64,000 bases of DNA. It comes from Lamellibrachia columna. Lineage: Eukaryota > Annelida > Polychaeta > Sabellida > Siboglinidae. The stretch's first letter is position 1; each line of letters begins with the position of its first letter. Where the stretch lies: assembly GCA_963662155.1 (NCBI GenBank), contig OY759274.1, positions 48,131,577 through 48,195,576 of the forward strand. The letters are read 5' to 3'. The notes below the pieces were generated by a model, which was not told where the DNA came from, made no database searches, and worked only from the letters and a program-made list of their open reading frames with translations. Of the stretch, positions 20,805 to 32,585 are shown in pieces. The translations under genes were made by a program, and so were the position numbers.

Positions 20805-21014
20805 AATGTTTTTACATTGGGAGTCGAGTTGGCAAGAACATCCTGTGTCGCTTTGACAAGACTTGCACCAGCATCAGTTGTTGTGTTGACCTTAAGTTGT
20901 TCATCTACCAACACACATTGACCGCCTACGTCAGATATAACACCTGTAACCTGGAACTGACCATTGGCATCAACGAGTGGACGGCCAGCTTCAAGGTGTT
21001 TGAAGAGGATTTCA
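20805..21014 (+). CDS. Exon of a Cys-rich, probably secreted protein
   Basis: Acceptor TTTGACAG ends at 20804 and donor GTGAGT starts at 21015. The exon starts with two bases of a split codon and encodes CFYIGSRVGKNILCRFDKTC, TSISCCVDLKLFIYQHT, LTAYVRYNTCNLELTIGINE and WTASFKVFEEDF, leaving one base for the next exon. Six cysteines including a CC pair, alternating beta-like hydrophobics and no transmembrane stretch suggest an extracellular domain. The next exon at 21327 restores the frame. I cannot name the family. Codon use and GC are higher than in surrounding DNA, which supports real coding. Confidence 0.6.
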
Positions 21015-21326
21015 GTGAGTGATTTTATAGCAAACTTAAATTAGTAATCATTTCACTCCAGTAGATACTTGTTAATATCTCACTGATCCCTTTGGATATC
21101 ATAGATGACAATAAATGATTTAAACAAATGATCTTCTGATTGTGGAAGTGCCAACAGTATCAATAATATTTGTAAAGCAAATTTGACAGATATCTCTCAA
21201 GACTGTCCACACATTGATAAAACTGTTTAGTGATTCCTTATCCATCTGCCCTTTGGATGGAAATTTGCTTAAATCTTATTAGATATGTGTCAGCAACATA
21301 CACATATGTATTTTGTTAATTTTCAG

Positions 21327-21427
21327 TAGAAAAAGACAATGTGAATCTTCTGAAAGAAGCCAACATATTGAGTGTTGTCCACACGAAGCTGTACCTCAAG
21401 ATTGAGAAGACAAACAACATTCAGAAG
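21327..21427 (+). CDS. Second exon of the Cys-rich protein
   Basis: Acceptor AATTTTCAG ends at 21326 and donor GTAACC starts at 21428. The one base carried over from 21014 plus TA completes an Ile codon, after which the frame is open: EKDNVNLLKEANILSVVHTK and LYLKIEKTNNIQK, ending in phase 0. The intron of 312 bp (21015-21326) has standard GT-AG ends. The following exon is not found; CR1-3 occupies 21670-22776 downstream. Confidence 0.58.
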
Positions 21428-21669
21428 GTAACCAGTTTGTTTTATGCTGGAAGATCCTACTGCTACTTTGAGTGGACCTGAATCAAATAACATGTTGGCA
21501 TTGATCTAACATTGATCTATCTAAAAGTCTTATTCAGCTCCAGTGAACTTACCGAACAAATTATACAACTAGATTCATTACAATGATTATTTCATCCTTT
21601 CTTCACTAATAATTAATATAAGAACATTTCAACTTAACAATAAGGGCTTTATTCTCCCAATATATTAAG
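21428..21669. other. Probable intron, no feature
   Basis: AT-rich sequence after the exon donor and before the CR1-3 tail. Nothing else visible. Confidence 0.35.
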
Positions 21670-22776
21670 TTTTTAACAAGATTGAACAAGATTGCCATCC
21701 CAAACAACAAGTTCCAGATGGCAAGTGGACAAGGAAGCCATTGGCTTATTGAGAGTCCAACAATTTTCTCATATATGTGTAGCCCGCCCTCATCAAATAT
21801 CTGTCAATTATATTTTTAAACATATTCACGCTACTAGCATTAACACAATCATTTGGCAGTTTGTTCCATTCATTTATCACCCTTTGTGAGAAAGAGTACT
21901 TTCTCATGTCCAAACTACACTGCTCCTTAACTAATGTTGCTTTGTGTCCTCTGGTTCTACTTCCTTCTTTAAGTTTGGAGAACATATTCCTATCAACATC
22001 CTCATAACCGTTCACTATTTTAAACACTTCTATTTGGTCTCCTCTTAGTCTCCTGGTCTCTAGTTTTGTCAAACCACATTGTAATAAGCGACTTTCGTAA
22101 CTAAGGTCTCTAAATTCTGGAATCATTTTAGTTGCTCTTCGTTGTGTTCTTTCTAGATTGTCTGTGTCCTTTTTACAATATGGCTTCATTGCCTGAATAC
22201 AATATTCCAAATGTGGTCTAATTATTGATTTGTACAGGGGTAAAATTAGCTATTTTTCCTTATATGTGATAGTTCTAATTAGATTTCCTTTCGAAGCAGC
22301 AATCCGACATTGCTCTGAAACTTTCATGTCACATCATCCCCCATTTTATATTCTTCGTCCATGTTTCCATGTCCTATGTGTATGCATTTACACTTCCCAA
22401 AATTGAATAACATTGGCAATTTTTTTACCATTTAACTAATTAATTTAGATCATCCTGTAAACTTTGTTTATCTATAACATTAGTAACCTTTCTGAATACT
22501 TTTGTATCATCTGCAAATTTGAGTACTTTGCTAGATATGTCATCTTCCAAATCATTTATATATATATTAAAAATAGTATAGGGCCTAATACTGATCCCTG
22601 TGGTACCCCACTCAAAACAGATTTCCAGTTTGAAATCTCACCATCTACTATTACTCTGTGTCTTCTGTGTGTAAGCCTCTCTTCTATCCAGTTGATTACA
22701 TCATTACATCATGGGCTTTTAGTTTAAGTAAAAAATTTTGATGTGGCACTTTATCGAAAGCTTTCTGAAAATCTAA
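21670..22776 (-). mobile_element. CR1-3: 5'-truncated, degenerate CR1 copy
   Basis: The minus-strand 3' tail (CTTGTTCAATCTTGTTAAAA type) is at 21670. The copy extends to DFQKAFDKVPHQ, where it stops at 22776 (gaaaatctaa). The ORF2 C-terminus is readable at 22210-21746 (LERTQRRATKMIPEFRDLSY, RRLRGDQIEVFKIVNGYEDV, INEWNKLPNDCV). There are deletions near 22275 and 22335, and several indels in the RT region. It lies in the presumed intron of the Cys-rich gene. Confidence 0.88.
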
Positions 22777-23185
22777 AACGTTCAGCTTACAAATGCAGCT
22801 GTAACAAAATACACGTCATCACACACTTAAACCAAAACTCTGAATAATATTTAAATTCGTTCCCTGCACTAAAACCAAATCTGGATGATTTGAGTGTTAA
22901 CCAATCAAATCATATTTCGAGGCGGTACAAGCGTTTCTACGTCACATTTAAATCCCAATATGCCATTGGAGGCGGGAGTCTTGAGTGAGTTTTGCACTCG
23001 GCCTTTAAAGAAATTTGTCGATCAGTGAAAGAAACCGTATGGAACCATGTTTCAACTTATCCGTTATCTGATAATCCAACAAAATAATCTAGCAAATTTT
23101 TCGCTAAAATACTCACTCCTGATAAATATAACGAACCAGGTATCTGGAGCTTCACCAACAATATAAACCATAAATTACTGATTCC
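22777..23185. other. Non-coding, nothing recognised
   Basis: Mixed AT-rich DNA between CR1-3 and the inverted-repeat unit. A GC-richer patch (gaggcgg, ggaggcgggag near 22920-22980) might be regulatory but shows no defined motif. Confidence 0.3.
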
Positions 23186-23821
23186 ATATGAGCGAAGTCA
23201 TGAAAAATGGAACAGTTGTGCAAAAATTAGGAGTGAATAATTTTCTTTCCTAAAATAATTTCTTTCACATACAATGTTATAGTATGGGGTTGAAAGTGTA
23301 CCAAGGTAATAAGTAGAAGATAACTTACTGCCTGGTTTTTATTATATAGGATGATGAAATAGACCATTCACATTTTTGTGTCGCATCTGTCACATCTATA
23401 AATCTAAGTGTCCTGCAAAAGTTTCCACAATGATAATTCTTTCTTTTATTTTTAGAGGTGTATTATGATGGTTGTGATAAGACAAAAATAGAAATGTTAG
23501 GTTTTCCATTGAGACTATCGAATGATAGTGCTGACAGTGCAAAATTGTGCCCCTTTTTGAAAATCCAGTTGGAAAAGTTTCACCCAACATAATTTTTCTG
23601 GACAGAGAAATAAATTAATTGTCTGGTTATGTCCTACACCTCACACCTCACTCAGCATACCTCTCATGGGGCACTTATTTTCATAGATTCCATTCTACAG
23701 GACAAATACCCCTGTGTGACAGATTAATTGTGACAGACGTGACATAAACGACAAGGTTAATCAAATTAATCTTTATTTTCAAACTGTCTCTATACTTGGT
23801 TGGGCTGTTGGTTTACCTGAT

Positions 23822-25112
23822 TCAAATCACTTTTTCATAAAATATGAAGAAGATTACCTTGATTAACATAGTAATACCTGGAAATCTGACTACATGTAAA
23901 TTGGTATTACCCAGTACCAATCTTTTCATGATGGCATTCAAAGCAGCTATCTTCCTTTCAACATTTGTGTGCTTGGGACAGGTGCACTGAATACGATCAC
24001 TGAACCTTGGGATCCTCACATTTGGCGGACGGAATTTCTTGAATATTGTGAACTTGTAAGGGATGGCTGGATTTTCATCTCACAAGATTCTGTATGCATC
24101 TTCAACTGTCATGCTCAGAAGACACTTTGCGTTGTGTTGTTTGAAAGCAGCTCACACTGTTTTCCCTGGTACAGCTCTGCTAATGTCTTCTCTGAAGAAG
24201 AAATCCTGGATTCGATTAATCCATTGTGGGGATTCTAAATTCTGTCTTTTCTAAATTTGGCAGTCCCAGCGAGCATGCTAATATCCCTGTACACTTTACC
24301 TTTAGAAACAGCCAGTGTTTTAGCCATTTTTTTTAGATTTTCTTGTATTTTCTTTTGATCCTGAGGGCATGATTTGATGATATTTTTCTGCCAACATCCC
24401 TGCCCATGACCATCCCTTTAAATTCTGGCATTAAACTGTTTGGTTGGTGCACTTGTTTTAACCATAATCCCACATTTCTTGTATGCTTTTCTGGAGGTAG
24501 GTGTAGCAGAGAGGATAATAGACTGAAGTGCTTCTGCTCTGTGTGTTCTGTGTTGTGGCATCCTTTCAAGTATTTTTCTACAGTAGTAATATCTGAGCTG
24601 CCTGCTCGTGGTATTCAGTGCTTGGGGACCTTCCTTTTCTTCAGCTGCGTCTTCTGACATTATCCCATCATCTTCATCACCAACAGTGTCTTCAAGCATG
24701 CTTTGCTTTACCATCCCTTTTTTTCTATCACTATCTTTTTCTTTAATCTACAATTTTTTGTACCCGTCAATTGTTTTCTACTACACTGTATAAGCCTTGT
24801 TCTGCTTCTCATATTCTCTTCTTTCAGCAGGTGTCATCAGTTTCACTTGTTTCTTTACTCCTCTCGATCTGACTGTCCTTTCCACCCATTCAGTTTTAAT
24901 ATTTCTATGCTTTTGCTGTCTCAGTCTCTCAACTCCTTGATGTTTCCTCTTTTCCCTCTGTCGTAGTTAGCCGCTTAGCATCCCAGTTCTTTTGTTGTTG
25001 TGTGGCATCCTTCTTTCAAAGTTTTCTGAATTCTCTTTTAATTTCTCTCCGTTTCCTTTGGCGCTCTCTTGCCTTCAGCTTTTTCACTTCTACTGGATCA
25101 GGATGATCCATT
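23822..25112 (-). pseudogene. Decayed gene of an uncharacterised multi-copy family
   Basis: The minus strand starts at ATG 25112 with MDHPDPVEVKKLKARERQRK followed by a Lys/Arg-rich coiled stretch and a stop. The middle part, 24714-24418, has an acidic segment (VGDEDDGIMSEDAAEEKEG). The best block, 24235-23830, reads INRIQDFFFREDISRAVPGK, then a TGA, AAFKQHNAKCLLSMTVEDAY, another TGA, FTIFKKFRPPNVRIPRFSD and CTCPKHTNVERK. I recall similar blocks (RxDISR-PGK, RPxxV, CxCxxHxN) in repeated uncharacterised proteins of insects, cnidarians and molluscs, with no assigned function. The C-x-C-x-x-H pattern could bind metal. It could encode the mobility protein of the surrounding unit, but no DDE motif is visible. 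Confidence 0.5.
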
Positions 25113-25822
25113 TTGCTGTAAAAATAAAGTAATTTCAGAACAATGTCCAACATGGACAGTGTAACACATTTTTTGTGTCGGGTGTTCAAATATCTGTGCT
25201 ACTTTGCATCATAATGATCGTTTTACAACAATGATATTCACTTCCAAATATCATCAGCTCAATCATAATATGATATCCTAATTTTTTATTTGAAAAACTT
25301 CTGATCACTAGCCATTTTGCTTAAGTTTTAAGGCAAGCCAAACAATTTAACAACTCATCAGGTTTTTGATTTTAAAACAAAAACATTGTATTGTTCGATA
25401 ACAAAGTTACATTATCTAAATGGAACTGATGGTACTTCTCCTTTGAGCCAAATTAATAATAGGGGATTGTATCATGACACTTCAAAAGCAGTACAAAATG
25501 AGTTGATTTAGAACTTATAATACAAAAAACAGATGCATATAATTATGTTATAAACATGATGAGGTTAGCAAAATCAGATGTACTCATTTAGCTAGTTGAG
25601 GGATCTAATATTCTGTTCATACTTCTCCACACAAAAATGTCAGGCAAAATAGACAGATTTCTTTCATTTGTATGAATTTACTTGATAATCAGATACAATA
25701 TATACCTGTGACTTTTTGAACAATTTACACCCTTAGATCAGATGATTTCAGTACAGACACCTGAAAGTCTTGAGTCGACATGTGCAAAGAAAATGTTGAA
25801 CAGCTAAGCTTAGAACTGCTTA

Positions 25823-26105
25823 CTCAACTAATTTAGCCTATCTCAGATCCGATTCTTTGGTGTCCAAATGTATAGTGTATGAATAATTTATGTAACATCT
25901 GCAGTCGATTTAATAAAAACTGCCTATTTTTGTTCAAATCATCTACAAAAAATTATTTCAGTTAGATCTGGTAAGGATCAAAACAGTGGATATCCAAAAT
26001 ATTAAACACTGTGTGGGTCAATGCTGATCATGGGCGTGACTTCCATCCTCTCGCCAATCACATGACAAATTAAAAAACTTTCAATTGAGGAAGCACCTTT
26101 AAGAT
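25823..26105 (+). repeat. Dispersed repeat copy 1 (shared with 33575-34450)
   Basis: Shares long near-identical words with copies 2 and 3, such as agtcgatttaataaaaa, gatctggtaaggatcaaa and gtgtgggtcaatgctgatca. It reads WVNADHGRDFHPLANHMT in the frame that is open in copy 3, then stops. It lies inside the inverted-repeat unit. Confidence 0.8.
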
Positions 26106-27364
26106 ATCTAAATATTTGGGGTTTGTCTTTTGTTTTACATGGGTAATTAGCATAATCTGTAGTGCCATCTGCACAATAAAGTAACATTAACAAAACAGCT
26201 GTACACTACAGCCAACTGTATATATTGCCAGCCAGTGGAAATTTTCCAAAGTAGGCATCTGTTAGTATTTAGTTAATAACAGGTAATATTACATGGCTCA
26301 TGTAGTTTTACTTTGTTTTAGTGTAATTTCAACCAAGAGAAAGATGGTTTATAACAGTTTAGTTTACTCACAGGTGACATCATCATGCTCATAAAGCATC
26401 TCATCTGCAACAATCCAATCTTACCATTTGAAAGTGTACTGGCCTAGTAACTGTTATTCTAAATTAGAATTTTTCATACCAAAACATCTGGACATATGCC
26501 ATTTATCGTATAGCTGCAAATAAAATCAATTTACTACAGCAAATTGAGCATTCTGGTACTTATGTCGCTTATGTCGCATATGTCACACTGTGACACACGT
26601 GATATTTCGAGGGACGGAATTGATAAATCCTTTGCTACTTCATAACACCAACTCACTGATTAATGATTTTGTAACTTTGAATTGCTAATGGTTCAAGCTG
26701 TATAGCATATTTTAAAATATTTTTATCCCTCTTACTTTTCTGGGAAAATAGGGAGTGACAGACGCGACATAAAGGGACAGAATCTTTTCCACAATTTTCC
26801 ACTAAAAACATCAGTATGACTTACAGTGTTTGTTCAATTTCTTTTTTTGGAAATCAATTGAGGATGGGTTGTAAGGCAGAAATTTTTGTTTTTAATATTG
26901 ATTTAGCCACTTACCTTTTTCTTAGACAGATTGTGATACAGCTACTGCCCAAAACTGCTGTCTCTTGAAAAACAATGCCAGGTTCCCACCTCAATAACTC
27001 AGCAATGGGTGGGAGTACACAGTTAATTTTTTTCACCTAAATATACCTTGGGGTATATATTCAACAAAAAAATAAATAAAAGGAGGCATCTACATCTTCA
27101 TGTAATTTTTATTTTTACACATAAAATGCCATCATCGAAAGTTTTTACATTTTTATGCAAAAATACCCCCATTTTTAGGCCCTCATATAGCTGTAGAAGA
27201 GGCAAATCTTGATGAAACTTGCCAAAGTTGTCTTTGCTGAAAGATAAGACCATTTTTTATTCCTAACAACAATTAAAAGTGGGATATTAATCTAAACAAC
27301 CAAACAGCAAAGCTCATAAGTTTAGAAAATCAAAGTGTTCCATTTTTCATGACTTTGCTCATAT

Positions 27365-27777
27365 CAAAAGAAATTCAGTTCTAACTTCACTACGGTACGG
27401 GAAAACTCTTGATTCTAGCATCTGCCCATATTTATTTCTATCGTTGTCCTGAGTCTTGCCTTTACGCAATATGACCACAACTCTTATTCTAAGGATGATT
27501 TGTTATCATATTTATTATATACCTTTCTATAAAGCTTAATCCAGAAAGTAAATAAGATAACAATGTCACAGCGAAAGAAGTGACTTCAAACAGAGTAACC
27601 GAATGAGTGTTGTCCATGGACTATCACAGTGGTATCTGAATTTGTGACAACTTTTGTGAAAATATGAGAAATGACAGTGCAAGCTGTATGATAAATTGTA
27701 ATAATGTAACAACATTGTTGCATATTTTCAATACAAATTAAAACATGGATGTAAAAATAAAATGTTGTGACACCCAC
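27365..27777. other. Non-coding, nothing recognised
   Basis: AT-rich DNA outside the right inverted repeat. No gene or repeat identified. Confidence 0.35.
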
Positions 27778-28028
27778 CTTGTCCCTTCCCACCAGTGCCA
27801 CAGTGAGCGGCCTCAGCTGTTCCACTTCCACCACCTCAACTGTTCCGACTTCACCTTTACCACCTTTCCAACCAACCTTTACAGAAAATAAAATCATTCC
27901 CATAGGCACTGCGTAGATCAGCATTTTCAAATCTGGCTGCAAGTGTATCGTCATGTGATACCCCTTTATGGTGGCGTACCAAAATCACTCCGTGAAAGCA
28001 GTCACATAAACAATAACATTTGACAAAC
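27778..28028 (-). other. Exon-like segment, minus strand
   Basis: On the minus strand a CAATTTTTCAG acceptor ends at 28029 and an AAG|GTGGGT donor begins at 27777. One frame is open except for one TGA: VIVYVTAFTE, stop, FWYATIKGYHMTIHLQPDLK, MLIYAVPMGMILFSVKV, a Gly/Lys patch and VEQLRPLTVALVGRDK. Another frame is open for the first two thirds (CFHGVILVRHHKGVSHDD). Family not recognised. Confidence 0.22.
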
Positions 28029-28573
28029 CTGAAAAATTGGAATTTACCAAAAATCCTGTTAAATGTGAAAAACTGTAAATTTCTTACAAAGTTATGCAAT
28101 GTTTGGTTAAAAATCAAGCAATTTTATGAATATTAGTTTGAAAAAACTCATTAGTATATTCAAAGAGACAGTAAGCAGGATTCATTGGTTCACAATGCTC
28201 TGGAAATCTAGTGTACATGATCTATGATTTATCAAGTATCAAAATCGACCTATAATTAAATTATATGACTGGTTTTCAGCTAATATTATGTCATTGTTTA
28301 GACTTGGCTGTCAAACAAATAATAATAACTTGACAAGCAGGAGTGTTCCATAATGTGTCTACCTATAGATTGTGCTGCAACTTGATATTTGATACTTTCT
28401 AACAAAATAAATCCATATTAATGACCCTGCCAAACCTGTATTATAGCAAAGAAGACCAAGACTAGTATAGAGCCTAGAGGAGACATGACACTTCCCAAGC
28501 ATGCACACAAACAATAGTTAAGACCAGCTAAAAGAATAATAGCCTGGCCCTAGCTGTTCTGTTCAGTGTTTGC
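28029..28573. other. Non-coding, nothing recognised
   Basis: AT-rich DNA with no recognisable element before the G-rich tract. Confidence 0.35.
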
Positions 28574-28618
28574 GGGTGGGTGGGTGGGTGTTGGGAGGGA
28601 GGGGGGTGTTTGGAAGGG
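28574..28618 (+). other. G-rich tract, G-quadruplex candidate
   Basis: Four GGG runs separated by single T (28574-28588) are followed by further GGG and GGGGGG runs to 28618. This meets the usual quadruplex pattern on the plus strand. No promoter or gene start can be tied to it. Confidence 0.6.
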
Positions 28619-30043
28619 TGAGCGTTTGTTGTTGCAGCTGCATGGACTGAAATTATTCTGCGTGTCATACTGTGTTACTTCTGATGTAAACTGTTTTGCC
28701 TAAAGCCCTCAGTTTTTGCCATTTTGTTTACATGCATCAAGACAGCAATAAATGCACATGTATTCTACGTGCTTTTCAATGAATATGCTACTGGCCAAAA
28801 TGGCTCAAAAGGGTAACTTTTGTTTAGCAAAATCTGATGCCGTGTGGTCTATGGCCCAAATAACCACAGGTAATGCTAGCCTAGCTAATGATGGAGATGA
28901 TTCTGTTTCAGGCACAACTTTTCACACTTACACTGCATGCACAAAATAATTGTGGTGGGAGAAGCGCCTGTCACCTTCTCGTGGTTCCTACTGTGGATCA
29001 CAACAGCAAAATTTGCTGTCGTGTGAACTAAGAACAGCGCGCACTGACACTATCTTGTAAATCGTCGATATTGTGTTTGTTTGTTTTATACTTAGGGGCT
29101 TCGTGCTCTGCAAAATCATATCAGTTGCTGATTCGAGACGGTAGGTGCAAGGATTTGTGACCTTAACCTGTCTAAAGGGAAATTTGGTTGATATCAACTA
29201 AATATTCAACTGCTACATTATTCACACAGCTTGACGTCTAAAATGATGGTGATATGGAGCCTGTTTGTTACGAAGGAAACACATATTTGGCTTGGTTGCA
29301 CTATTGACAGTTGCAGTCCGACCCATGTTTGCTGTTGTGACCGACTATGTGCAGCGGAAACATCGTCACGTCTTCGGGATGGTCTACAACTGAGCCTCAT
29401 TTGTTGTCTAGGCATTTCAAGACGTACCTCTTTGACAGCCTAAACAATGTTGGTTAGTGCAACAAGGTAATGAACATAACAAGTTACATGCTTCCTGATA
29501 TGCTCTCATTGAAATCTCTTTTTTTATTCAGTGGAATAGTAGTTTTGTATGTTATTAAGCTGAATCAAACCCTTAAGAATGTAGAATATTATATTACATA
29601 ACATATTAGCTGTCACACCATCTTGGGACCACTACCTGAATAAATGAATTCACATGGACAGTACATTTTTAATTGCACATTCCAAATTTGCTTCTTTCAT
29701 ATTTGTATACCTTGTACAGATATACATTGGGCTTTTAGAGTCATTCTTACAAATACCTGTCATAAGTTTTTACTTTGTCATGTTTCACGTGTTGTGTCAT
29801 AAACTGTTGAATAACAACAGCAGATTTCTGCTTGAAGATAGGTGTCTGTGAGGTCAGGGAATTTATCAAGCACCACTCTCAAAGTCATCCTGACCTAGTC
29901 GTGGCAACCAAACCCCACTACTAACCTCACTGGGTTCCTGTTGGATTGTAGCATCTGATAGTTTGTGGTAACAGTGGCTGTCCTTGAAGCTGTCAACCTT
30001 CATCTTAATTCCTCCAGCAGGTAGACATTTCTCCTCAATCTTT
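28619..30043. other. Long non-coding stretch
   Basis: About 1.4 kb with several short chance frames (28752-28949, 29231-29443, 29654-29851) and no recognisable domain. Nothing supports a gene. Confidence 0.35.

Positions 30044-30091
<48 letters not shown>
30044..30091 (+). repeat. (CTA)n microsatellite, 16 copies
   Basis: Uninterrupted CTA trinucleotide run of 48 bp. It creates poly-Ser and poly-Leu stretches in overlapping chance frames. Confidence 0.97.
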
Positions 30092-31510
30092 TCATGTGTT
30101 GTTTCCTCCATTGTAAAATCCCAGGTAAATCCAACTAAAATTACTATTGAAAGTGACAAAACCGTTATCTGAATACAAAGCCGTCTAACCCATCTGAGAA
30201 TCTAGATGAAAGTGACAGGAGATCAGTATATTGGGGGGGGGGAGACATATTCACACTAGTGCAGCCTCCATCTGATAAGTTACATCAAAGCAGAGCAATT
30301 CACATTATGATATAATTACTTAGCAGTTAACTTTTGTTTATTTCCGTGAATGAGACACTTGTCTCGCCTTTCCTCAAGTCCATGTGAAGAACACACATTT
30401 ATTGGGAGTTGAGAAAATCCTGGACAGGCCCAGCTGTTATCTGATATGACCTCGTGAGCTGACCTAACTCTTCCACAGGGAATGTGAGTTTCTGAGTACT
30501 CCACTAAGTAGGTTATGTAATGTTGTACAATTCGACAAGTTGAGATGTCTGGCTTTACAGTAATCCACACTTGAAGGTGATGTTTGGGTCTGTTTACATA
30601 GGTGTATTGTAGCATAAGGTAAAGCTAGCAATTATAATTTTCAGTATGAAAAAACAACTGGCTATATAGAATTTGATTACAGAACAGCCTCTGTCTTACA
30701 GTAAGTTACATCTCTATGGAGCCACTTTCAATCAATAACAACAGGCAGTATTGTGTTAGTCAAAATGTATATTTTGGTCATGCACCATTTCCAAAGTGCA
30801 GTAGTAAAACTTACATTTTTCGAGAAGTCTTGAATCCTTCAGATGTTTCAAAGTGTCGTCTGCCATAGTCAATCTTATTCACAAGTGTCAGTCAGCCGCT
30901 AGTAAGTGATGTCGCGACATGACGATTGATGTATAGCTCACAAGATTGCTGACTGACTGGCACAGTCATAGTTCATTTTCTGTTGATGGTTTGATGTATT
31001 TTTATCGCTTGTCTGTCTGATGAAACTAAAGTAGGGGAAAATAGAAAGTTAAAATGATTGAGAAGTGTTCTGTTTTCTGTTTGTTTCACATGTGTCAAAT
31101 CTACTCCCTGCTGGCATAATTGTGATCAGTAGACTTTCTTGATCGCAATGAATAAGGATGATCTTCCCTGTTTGCAGTTGGAAGTGTTGTCTTTCTGCGG
31201 TGACTACTTGTGACCACTGGTTTAACTAGTGCTGCTGGTGTTGCTGAAGCTGGCTTTTTTTTCCTTTACGAGTAGCTGGTTTTGAATCAAGCTGACACGT
31301 CAGGTATCAATCTTCAGGATAGTGTTTTCTTTTTGAACCAAAGTAGTTCTGTATGCGCTTTAACTTGGTATGACGGATGTGCAGACATATTGATGATCGA
31401 TGTTTGTATTGTGTCTGGTATTCCACCTCATGCTGGATTTGTTTGACAGCTCTAGCGACCAGTCCATCTCTCGTTATAAGACAATGTACATTCTCCAACT
31501 TGCCCAACAT
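30092..31510. other. Long non-coding stretch
   Basis: No gene, RNA or tandem repeat recognised. A run of ten G lies near 30232-30241. Confidence 0.35.
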
Positions 31511-32335
31511 TGTATTTTATTGTATTGTATTTTATTCAGTTCCAACAAGTCCGAAGACCCAGTAACAGGACTGATAACAAAATATTAGAACAATACAAAT
31601 AAATAATAAAAACAGTAAGAACAATAGTTATAATAATGGTATAAAACCACACAATACTGACATTACTAACATAGCAAGCTAAGACAGCATTATACATAGA
31701 AATGTTTTTGAACTACAGATCTGAAGGTATAAGCTCCAAAAAATATATCACAAGTGGGTTCAGTTAAATACAGTGTGTTAAAAGTAGTCACATCTATTTA
31801 AAACTGAATATTTCCTAATGTTGATTCTGGTACTGGAAATTCTGTATTTTGGATTTGTAACATAGCTACTTAATAAATTTTGTTTTAACTCGTTCCATTT
31901 TGTCAATAAAAGTACATTGCCGTGGATTCCAAATAACACTGCAATACTCCAACTAGCTTCTTAGCTGAGATATATACAAAGATCGCAAATCTTGTACATC
32001 GGTAAATGTTGTGCAAACACGCTTAATAAAACCACACATCTTGAAAGCTTTAGAGGCATTATGACTAATATGATCTTTAAAATCCAAATTACTATTCAAT
32101 GTGACTACGAGATCTTTGACAGCAGTGACCCTGGGTAGAGACTGGCTTCAGATGGCATAATCAAAAGATAAGTATTTATTTTTGTTAGTGAAAGTTATTA
32201 TGCAGCATTTGTCTGCATTAAGTTTGAGGTGCCAGGTCTCACACCAGAGGCACACCCTGTCCAGATCCTTCTGCACTAACTGACAATCGGTCACCGACGA
32301 AGTGATATTTCACAGGAATCAACATGATTAGTGAG

Positions 32336-32404
<69 letters not shown>

Positions 32405-32580
32405 TATATTATATATATATATATAATATATATATATATATATACAAGATATATAATATATATATATACAAGATATACAGAAGTGGGCCAATTTGTGAAC
32501 CTTGTGGTACACCGGACAACACCGGCTTCAAGTCGAATGCTTGCCTTCGAGTACCAAACGTTGTTTTCGGTTGAGAAGGT
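31511..32580 (-). mobile_element. Jockey-like non-LTR retrotransposon remnant
   Basis: Minus strand. The RT piece at 32521-32470 reads VLSGVPQGSQIGPLLYI. It is followed by a TA microsatellite (32339-32470), then by the RT thumb region (about 32310-31860): DLDRVCLWCETWHLKLNADK, FTNKNKYLSFDYA, LNSNLDFKDHISHNASKAFK and LEYCSVIWNP. The 3' end is ACTGAATAAAATACAATACA, a pentanucleotide-like tail, at about 31511-31540. The catalytic FADD block is missing and replaced by the TA run. Its 5' side is cut by the 29-bp minisatellite. It is distinct from the CR1 copies. Confidence 0.8.
32339..32470. repeat. (TA)n microsatellite with interruptions
   Basis: About 55 bp of pure TA, then TA tracts broken by aata, atta and acaag. 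It lies inside the RT remnant, starting right after the codons for GPLLYI (ctgtatatc on the minus strand). Confidence 0.95.
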
Positions 32581-32585
32581 AGGAC

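Larger units (their letters stand above)
23186..27364 (-). mobile_element. 4.18-kb unit with 29-bp inverted ends, candidate DNA transposon
   Basis: The left end 23186-23214 begins ATATGAGCGAAGTCATGA. The right end 27336-27364 is its reverse complement with one mismatch (28 of 29). Similarity stops sharply on both sides of the arms. Inside lies a minus-strand decayed gene (23822-25112). Near both inner ends are four copies, in both orientations, of a GTGACAGACGYGACATAA-like word (23377-23396, 23728-23748, 26571-26588, 26755-26773). Terminal inverted repeats plus subterminal repeats plus one gene is the layout of a DNA transposon. I saw no clear target-site duplication. Confidence 0.5.

Noticed and set aside
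29866..30172. Poly-Ser and poly-Leu peptides
   Set aside because: Caused by the (CTA)n microsatellite.
32291..32512. Tyr/Ile-rich minus-strand frame
   Set aside because: Translation of the TA microsatellite fused to the RT remnant; not a separate gene.
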